A stretch of DNA of 64,000 nucleotides, from assembly GCF_022836875.1 (NCBI RefSeq), contig NZ_CP090376.1, positions 1,364,001 to 1,428,000 of the forward strand. Direction: 5' to 3'. The notes below the pieces were generated by a model. That model had not been told where the DNA came from and ran no database searches. It saw only the letters and a list, made by a program, of their open reading frames with translations. This stretch comes from Flavobacterium enshiense (lineage in GTDB: Bacteria > Bacteroidota > Bacteroidia > Flavobacteriales > Flavobacteriaceae). Position 1 is the first letter of the stretch. Each line of letters starts with the position of its first letter. The position numbers and the translations under genes are program-made. Shown here in pieces: positions 60,480 through 64,000 of the stretch.

Positions 60480-61763
60480 ATGTCGAAAACTGCAATATTA
60501 GAAATTGATGGCAACAAATATGAATTTCCGGTTATCGTGGGAAGTGAGAACGAGGTTGCTATCGATATTGAAAAATTACGTGCTGCAACCGGCGCTATTA
60601 CGTTAGACCCGGGATATAAAAATTCAGGCTCATGCCAAAGTCAAATCACTTTCCTTGACGGTGAAGAAGGAATCCTTCGCTACAGGGGGTATGCTATCGA
60701 AGATTTGGCTGAGAAAGCTGGTTTTTTGGAAGTGTCTTATTTGGTGATTTTTGGAGAATTGCCAACCAAACAACAATTAGAGCAGTTTGAGAATGATATT
60801 CGTAAATACACGTTGGTGAATGAGGAAATGAAAAACATCATTGATGGTTTTCCTAAAACTGCCCACCCAATGGGCGTGTTGTCTTCACTGACAAGTGCAT
60901 TAACAGCATTCAACCCTAAAGTGGTTAATGTTGAGAATGATAAAGAAATGTACGAGGCGGTTTGCAAGACAATGGGTAAATTTCTTGTGATTGCAACCTG
61001 GACTTATAGAAAATGTATGGGGTATCCTTTGAATTATTATGATAATACTAGAGGGTATGTTGATAACTTCTTGCGATTAATGTTTGAGTTGCCGACAGGT
61101 CCATACAAAGTTAATCCGGTTGTGGTAAATGCATTGGACAAATTATTCATCTTGCATGCTGATCACGAGCAAAACTGTTCTACTTCGACAGTGAGAATAG
61201 TTGGTTCTTCTCACGCAGGTTTGTTTGCGTCAATTTCAGCAGGAGTTTCTGCGCTTTGGGGACCACTTCATGGTGGAGCTAACCAGGCAGTGCTGGAAAT
61301 GTTGGAAGAGATTCAGAAAGATGGAGGGGATGCTGATAAGTTCCTAGCCAAAGCAAAAGATAAAAACGATCCGTTCCGTTTGATGGGCTTCGGACACCGT
61401 GTATACAAGAACTTTGACCCAAGAGCGAAAATCATCAAAAAAGCGGCTGACGAAGTATTGGCTGAATTAGGAGTTAATGATCCAATCCTTAATATTGCTA
61501 AAAAATTAGAGGAATCTGCATTGCAGGATGAGTACTTCAAATCAAGAAACTTATATCCTAACGTTGACTTCTATTCAGGTATTATTTATCGTGCTTTAGG
61601 AATTCCAACTGATATGTTCACGGTATTGTTTGCTATCGGACGTCTGCCAGGATGGATTGCTCAGTGGAAAGAAATGCGCGTGAACAAGGAGCCTATAGGT
61701 CGTCCGCGTCAGGTGTATACAGGTTATCCGCTACGTCCTTTTAAGGAAATGAATGAAAGATAG
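60480..61763 (+). CDS. gltA: Citrate synthase (type II)
   Basis: 427 residues, the same length as the E. coli enzyme. It condenses oxaloacetate and acetyl-CoA at the entry of the TCA cycle. N-terminal beta-rich extension (1-~50), active-site His in LHADHEQNCSTSTVR and GPLHGGANQAV, and the Asp/His motif GFGHRVYKNFDPRA. The N-terminal extension indicates the hexameric, NADH-sensitive subfamily in proteobacteria; whether that applies here is unknown. Own promoter and terminator. Confidence 0.97.
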   Translation: MSKTAILEIDGNKYEFPVIVGSENEVAIDIEKLRAATGAITLDPGYKNSGSCQSQITFLDGEEGILRYRGYAIEDLAEKAGFLEVSYLVIFGELPTKQQLEQFENDIRKYTLVNEEMKNIIDGFPKTAHPMGVLSSLTSALTAFNPKVVNVENDKEMYEAVCKTMGKFLVIATWTYRKCMGYPLNYYDNTRGYVDNFLRLMFELPTGPYKVNPVVVNALDKLFILHADHEQNCSTSTVRIVGSSHAGLFASISAGVSALWGPLHGGANQAVLEMLEEIQKDGGDADKFLAKAKDKNDPFRLMGFGHRVYKNFDPRAKIIKKAADEVLAELGVNDPILNIAKKLEESALQDEYFKSRNLYPNVDFYSGIIYRALGIPTDMFTVLFAIGRLPGWIAQWKEMRVNKEPIGRPRQVYTGYPLRPFKEMNER

Positions 61764-61780
61764 TATTAGTGTTATAATTG

Positions 61781-61809
61781 AAAAGTCCCGAGTAATCGGG
61801 ACTTTTTTT
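61781..61809 (+). terminator. Terminator of gltA (GNRA loop)
   Basis: 11-bp stem AAAAGTCCCGA / TCGGGACTTTT with a GTAA tetraloop, then T. Nearly identical to the terminator at 63762-63789. Confidence 0.92.
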
Positions 61810-61850
61810 GTGTGCAAAAATTTTTTATAGTAAAAATATTACAAATTATT

Positions 61851-61880
61851 TTGATGTAAAATTCCTACAGTATATATTTG
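61851..61880 (+). promoter_or_regulatory. Promoter of the three-gene envelope unit
   Basis: TTG (61851-61853), 19-base spacer, TATATTTG (61873-61880). Full consensus, 25 bases before the first ATG. Confidence 0.8.
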
Positions 61881-61905
61881 TGGTACTAATTATAAAATAT
61901 AAGCC

Positions 61906-62565
61906 ATGAAATTTTTTTTAAGAATGTTGTCAGTTCCTTTATCAGGGATTTATTTGTTTGTTTCCGTAGCGGCGTGTTCCCCTACGGATATTGGTAAAGA
62001 GAATGAAAAGTTAAACGATGAAGCCAAATTGAATGCTAAAAAAGCAGTTGGGTTATTTCGTGATTTGGGGAGTAGCACAAAAAGAGGAGTGGTGTTGGGA
62101 ACAAATGGATTGTCTCAGGAATTAGTTGACGAATATCTAGTTGCTGCCGGTTTTGAACCAGGGGAATTGAGTGTTGAGACAGCTACTGAAATTCTTCAGA
62201 AATTGGGTGATGCTCAAGGAGTTGATTTTGAAAATCAAATTTATGCTCTGAACTTATCTGCCTACACTAAAGAAAAACTTATTGAAATTAAAGAAACGGG
62301 TTTCATAGAAGATTTACATATTCAAACTGAATTTAAAGAGTTGTCTGATTCTGAAAAAGTTGTCTTGCTGAATTCAAATAATTTGGTTGATGAATTTAAT
62401 AGAGCGGCTCAGAATGGATATATTGATGTTCCGTGTCCGGGAGAAGCTTGTACTTTTTCATTGGTTTTATTAGGAGCAGGGATTGGTGCTGCGATTTGTG
62501 GTCCTGCATGTTGTGTTTTTGGAGGAGTAATAGGTCTGATTGTTGGAACCAGTATAAAAGATTAG
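61906..62565 (+). CDS. Lipoprotein with Cys/Gly-rich hydrophobic tail
   Basis: 219 residues. Signal peptide ending in lipobox VAAC (Cys24), so the mature protein should be lipid-anchored. The middle (25-175) is charged and helical. The last ~43 residues differ sharply: CPGEAC, then a hydrophobic Gly/Ala-rich run with CGPACC (198-203) and a GG..GLIVG end, in total five cysteines (177, 182, 198, 202, 203). The tail has the look of a glycine-zipper membrane insertion segment or a disulfide-bonded pore-forming peptide. I recognise no family. First of a three-gene unit; the next gene starts five bases after the stop. Confidence 0.75.
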   Translation: MKFFLRMLSVPLSGIYLFVSVAACSPTDIGKENEKLNDEAKLNAKKAVGLFRDLGSSTKRGVVLGTNGLSQELVDEYLVAAGFEPGELSVETATEILQKLGDAQGVDFENQIYALNLSAYTKEKLIEIKETGFIEDLHIQTEFKELSDSEKVVLLNSNNLVDEFNRAAQNGYIDVPCPGEACTFSLVLLGAGIGAAICGPACCVFGGVIGLIVGTSIKD

Positions 62566-62569
62566 TTTG

Positions 62570-63163
62570 ATGAGGATAATAAAGTCGTTTTTTAGTTTGC
62601 TTTTTTTTATATGTGCTTTAGGGTATTCTCAAGACAGTGTGAAAAGAGAATTTGAGATTTCGTTGCAATATGGAAATGCTTCTGTACAAATTGATGAAGT
62701 GAAAAGTGTGGGGTTTTTTGTAGGATCTGATGTTAAAAGAGAATTTTCATTAGGTAAGAAATATTCGATTTTGGCCGGACTTACATTAAATAACTTTAAT
62801 CTGAATGCTTCAAATTTCAATATTGAAACAAAGTATGTAGGTCTTCCGGTTTCTTTTCGTTCGTATTTTATAAATAATGACAAAGCGCTATTTGCTGAAT
62901 TCGGGGCTTATGCGAATTATCTTTATAATGCTAAGTTTTTGGATAACGATATTGGTCAGACGATGAAGTACAAGAATTCCGGTAATAATTTTGGTGTGTT
63001 TTATAAGTTAGGGTACACTTCTGTTTTTACTGAATCTGTAAAAATTAATATTGCATTATTTGGTGCGCAAGATTTTGCAACAAGTTTAAAATCGGAAATT
63101 CCGGATGTCAAAATTAAAAACCAGATTGGGGTTGAGGCTGGTATTGGGGTTAACCTTTTCTAA
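62570..63163 (+). CDS. Small outer-membrane beta-barrel protein
   Basis: 197 residues from ATG 62570; a TTG at 62567 directly upstream is less likely. Signal peptide 1-21 (MRIIKSFFSLLFFICALGYSQ). The rest alternates hydrophobic and polar residues in short strands with aromatic ends (YSILAGLTLNNFNL, VGLPVSFRSYF, FGVFYKLGYTSVF) and terminates in Phe, typical of an 8- to 10-stranded barrel of the outer-membrane beta-barrel group. Its stop overlaps the next start (TAATG at 63161-63165), so the two are translated together. Confidence 0.78.
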   Translation: MRIIKSFFSLLFFICALGYSQDSVKREFEISLQYGNASVQIDEVKSVGFFVGSDVKREFSLGKKYSILAGLTLNNFNLNASNFNIETKYVGLPVSFRSYFINNDKALFAEFGAYANYLYNAKFLDNDIGQTMKYKNSGNNFGVFYKLGYTSVFTESVKINIALFGAQDFATSLKSEIPDVKIKNQIGVEAGIGVNLF

Positions 63164-63762
63164 TGAAATCGGTTTTCTCTGGTTTGATTCTTCTTTTTTT
63201 TTGTGTGTCTTGTGGTCAAAGTCATAATGAGGAATTTAATATTGATGCTGATAGGGTTTATTTTATATTCAGAGATTCGGAATCAAAAGAAGGCTTTTTC
63301 GTTAAAAAGTTCAACCTCGGAAATTTGAATGTTACTCATGTAGGATTTTTGGTTTACACAGGCAATTCATGGAAAGTTTTTCATGCAATTAATAAGAAGG
63401 GAAATTGTGTAGAGCAAATAGAATTTCTTGACTTTTGTAGTGCAGATGAAAAAAAGTTGAATTTAAGATTTCTTGAAATTTCGGATTTTAGGTCGAAAAA
63501 GCTATTAGTTTCGACAATTGATTCATTCAAAAATCGGAATTTGGATTTTGATTATTCTTTTTCCTGTAATAATGATAAATCAATTTATTGCTCAAGATTT
63601 GTTTGTGAAGTTTTGAAATCGATAGATTCTGTGAAATATGGTTTTAAATTGCATAGAAAGAAATTAAACAATATTGAATCGTCATTTTTGCAGAAAGAGA
63701 TACTGTACTATTATCCCGTTGATATTTTTATTTTTGATAAAAGATTTAAAAGTATATCATGA
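63163..63762 (+). CDS. Lipoprotein with permuted NlpC/P60 (YiiX-like) domain
   Basis: 199 residues. Lipoprotein signal with Cys17 (CVSC). The mature part shows the YiiX/YebB pattern: FIFRDS (35-40), THVGF with His59, and FDYSFSCNND...IYCSRFV with Cys143. Cys and His in this reversed order are typical of the permuted papain-like fold, members of which cleave amide or ester bonds in peptidoglycan peptides or lipids. The acidic or amide residue usual after the His strand (V.EA) is replaced by FHAI here, so activity is uncertain. Last gene of the unit, one-base overlap with the barrel gene, terminator at its stop. Confidence 0.75.
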   Translation: MKSVFSGLILLFFCVSCGQSHNEEFNIDADRVYFIFRDSESKEGFFVKKFNLGNLNVTHVGFLVYTGNSWKVFHAINKKGNCVEQIEFLDFCSADEKKLNLRFLEISDFRSKKLLVSTIDSFKNRNLDFDYSFSCNNDKSIYCSRFVCEVLKSIDSVKYGFKLHRKKLNNIESSFLQKEILYYYPVDIFIFDKRFKSIS

Positions 63763-63789
63763 AAAAGTCCCGAGCAATCGGGACTTTTT
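63762..63789 (+). terminator. Terminator of the three-gene unit (GNRA loop)
   Basis: 12-bp stem AAAAAGTCCCGA / TCGGGACTTTTT with a GCAA tetraloop. It starts at the last base of the stop codon, and matches the gltA terminator apart from one loop base and stem length. Confidence 0.92.
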
Positions 63790-63808
63790 GTTTGTTGATA
63801 CAGTGAAG

Positions 63809-64000
63809 TCATTCCACTTTTTTTTCTTCTTCGGAATTTTCATCTGTTTTCTTTTCCTCTGATTTTCCTGTTAGGTCTTCAATTTTATTTTCAGCGCTGT
63901 CTACCACACCGGAAACAGCTTCTTTCACATCATGTGCTTTGTCTTCAATCCAGTCAGCAGCATGTGAAGCTTTTTCTTTTGCTGCATCAATGAAATTATC
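63809..64000 (-). CDS. Charged helical protein, YtxH/LEA-like (5' partial)
   Basis: The last 63 residues and stop (TGA at 63811-63809) are present; the start lies beyond the window. The visible part is an amphipathic helix of repeating 11-residue-like blocks (AAKEKASHAADWIEDKAHDV, then KEAVSGVVDSAENKIEDL) followed by a Lys/Glu-rich disordered tail (EEKKTDENSEEEKKVE). Such sequences occur at the ends of YtxH-domain or late-embryogenesis-like stress proteins. Convergent with the three-gene unit, 46 bases from its stop. Confidence 0.7.
   Translation of the reverse strand, partial: DNFIDAAKEKASHAADWIEDKAHDVKEAVSGVVDSAENKIEDLTGKSEEKKTDENSEEEKKVE

Overview
The window (64 kb, AT-rich) comes from a member of the Bacteroidota, family Flavobacteriaceae, most probably Flavobacterium or a close relative. 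The main signs are three very large proteins ending in type IX secretion (T9SS) sorting domains, promoters of the flavobacterial type (TTG, 17-20 bases, TAnnTTTG), starts preceded by A-rich sequence rather than Shine-Dalgarno motifs, families largely confined to the Bacteroidota (S46 peptidase, DUF6261-like), and the gene order rplQ - carA - eno - (membrane protein) - gltA.

Layout. 1-10218: two paralogous giant secreted beta-helix/Ig-like proteins, the first cut by the window edge. 10272-14340: on the minus strand an M3 metallopeptidase and a purK-purE operon. 14543-18491: a third T9SS cargo protein built of beta-propeller repeats, then a small helical-repeat protein. 18640-22336: hpt, adk, a CBS-domain membrane protein and obgE. 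22403-26014: a DUF6261-like protein, a 663-base gap with a candidate small RNA, and an S46 dipeptidyl-peptidase. 26209-32049: a TPR protein, an Mpl-like murein ligase, a DUF1287 protein, radC, and an ABC exporter (ATPase, FtsX-like permease with a His-rich loop, CxxC protein) that may handle a metal. 32132-39297: yjjG, an unknown secreted protein, rarA, a rhomboid protease, an alpha/beta hydrolase, rlmB and an Omp85-type outer-membrane protein.

39395-56616 is an unbroken ribosomal super-cluster: str (rpsL, rpsG, fusA, rpsJ), S10, spc and alpha blocks, ending with rpoA and rplQ. It includes the 38-codon rpmJ and three internal RNA hairpins (rpsJ/rplC, rpsN/rpsH, rpsK/rpsD) that are good candidates for control points. 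After it come carA, eno, a membrane protein and gltA.

61851-63789 is the least ordinary stretch. It is a three-gene unit with its own strong promoter: a lipoprotein with a Cys/Gly-rich hydrophobic tail, a small outer-membrane beta-barrel and a lipoprotein related to permuted NlpC/P60 (YiiX-like) enzymes. Nearly identical GNRA-loop terminators lie on both sides. The window closes inside a charged, helical stress-type protein read on the minus strand.

Dispersed through the window are at least three copies of a degenerate intergenic element with the core AGCCCCGATGG and an internal hairpin. No tRNA, rRNA, CRISPR array, insertion sequence or prophage was seen. All functional calls come from reading motifs, without database searches.
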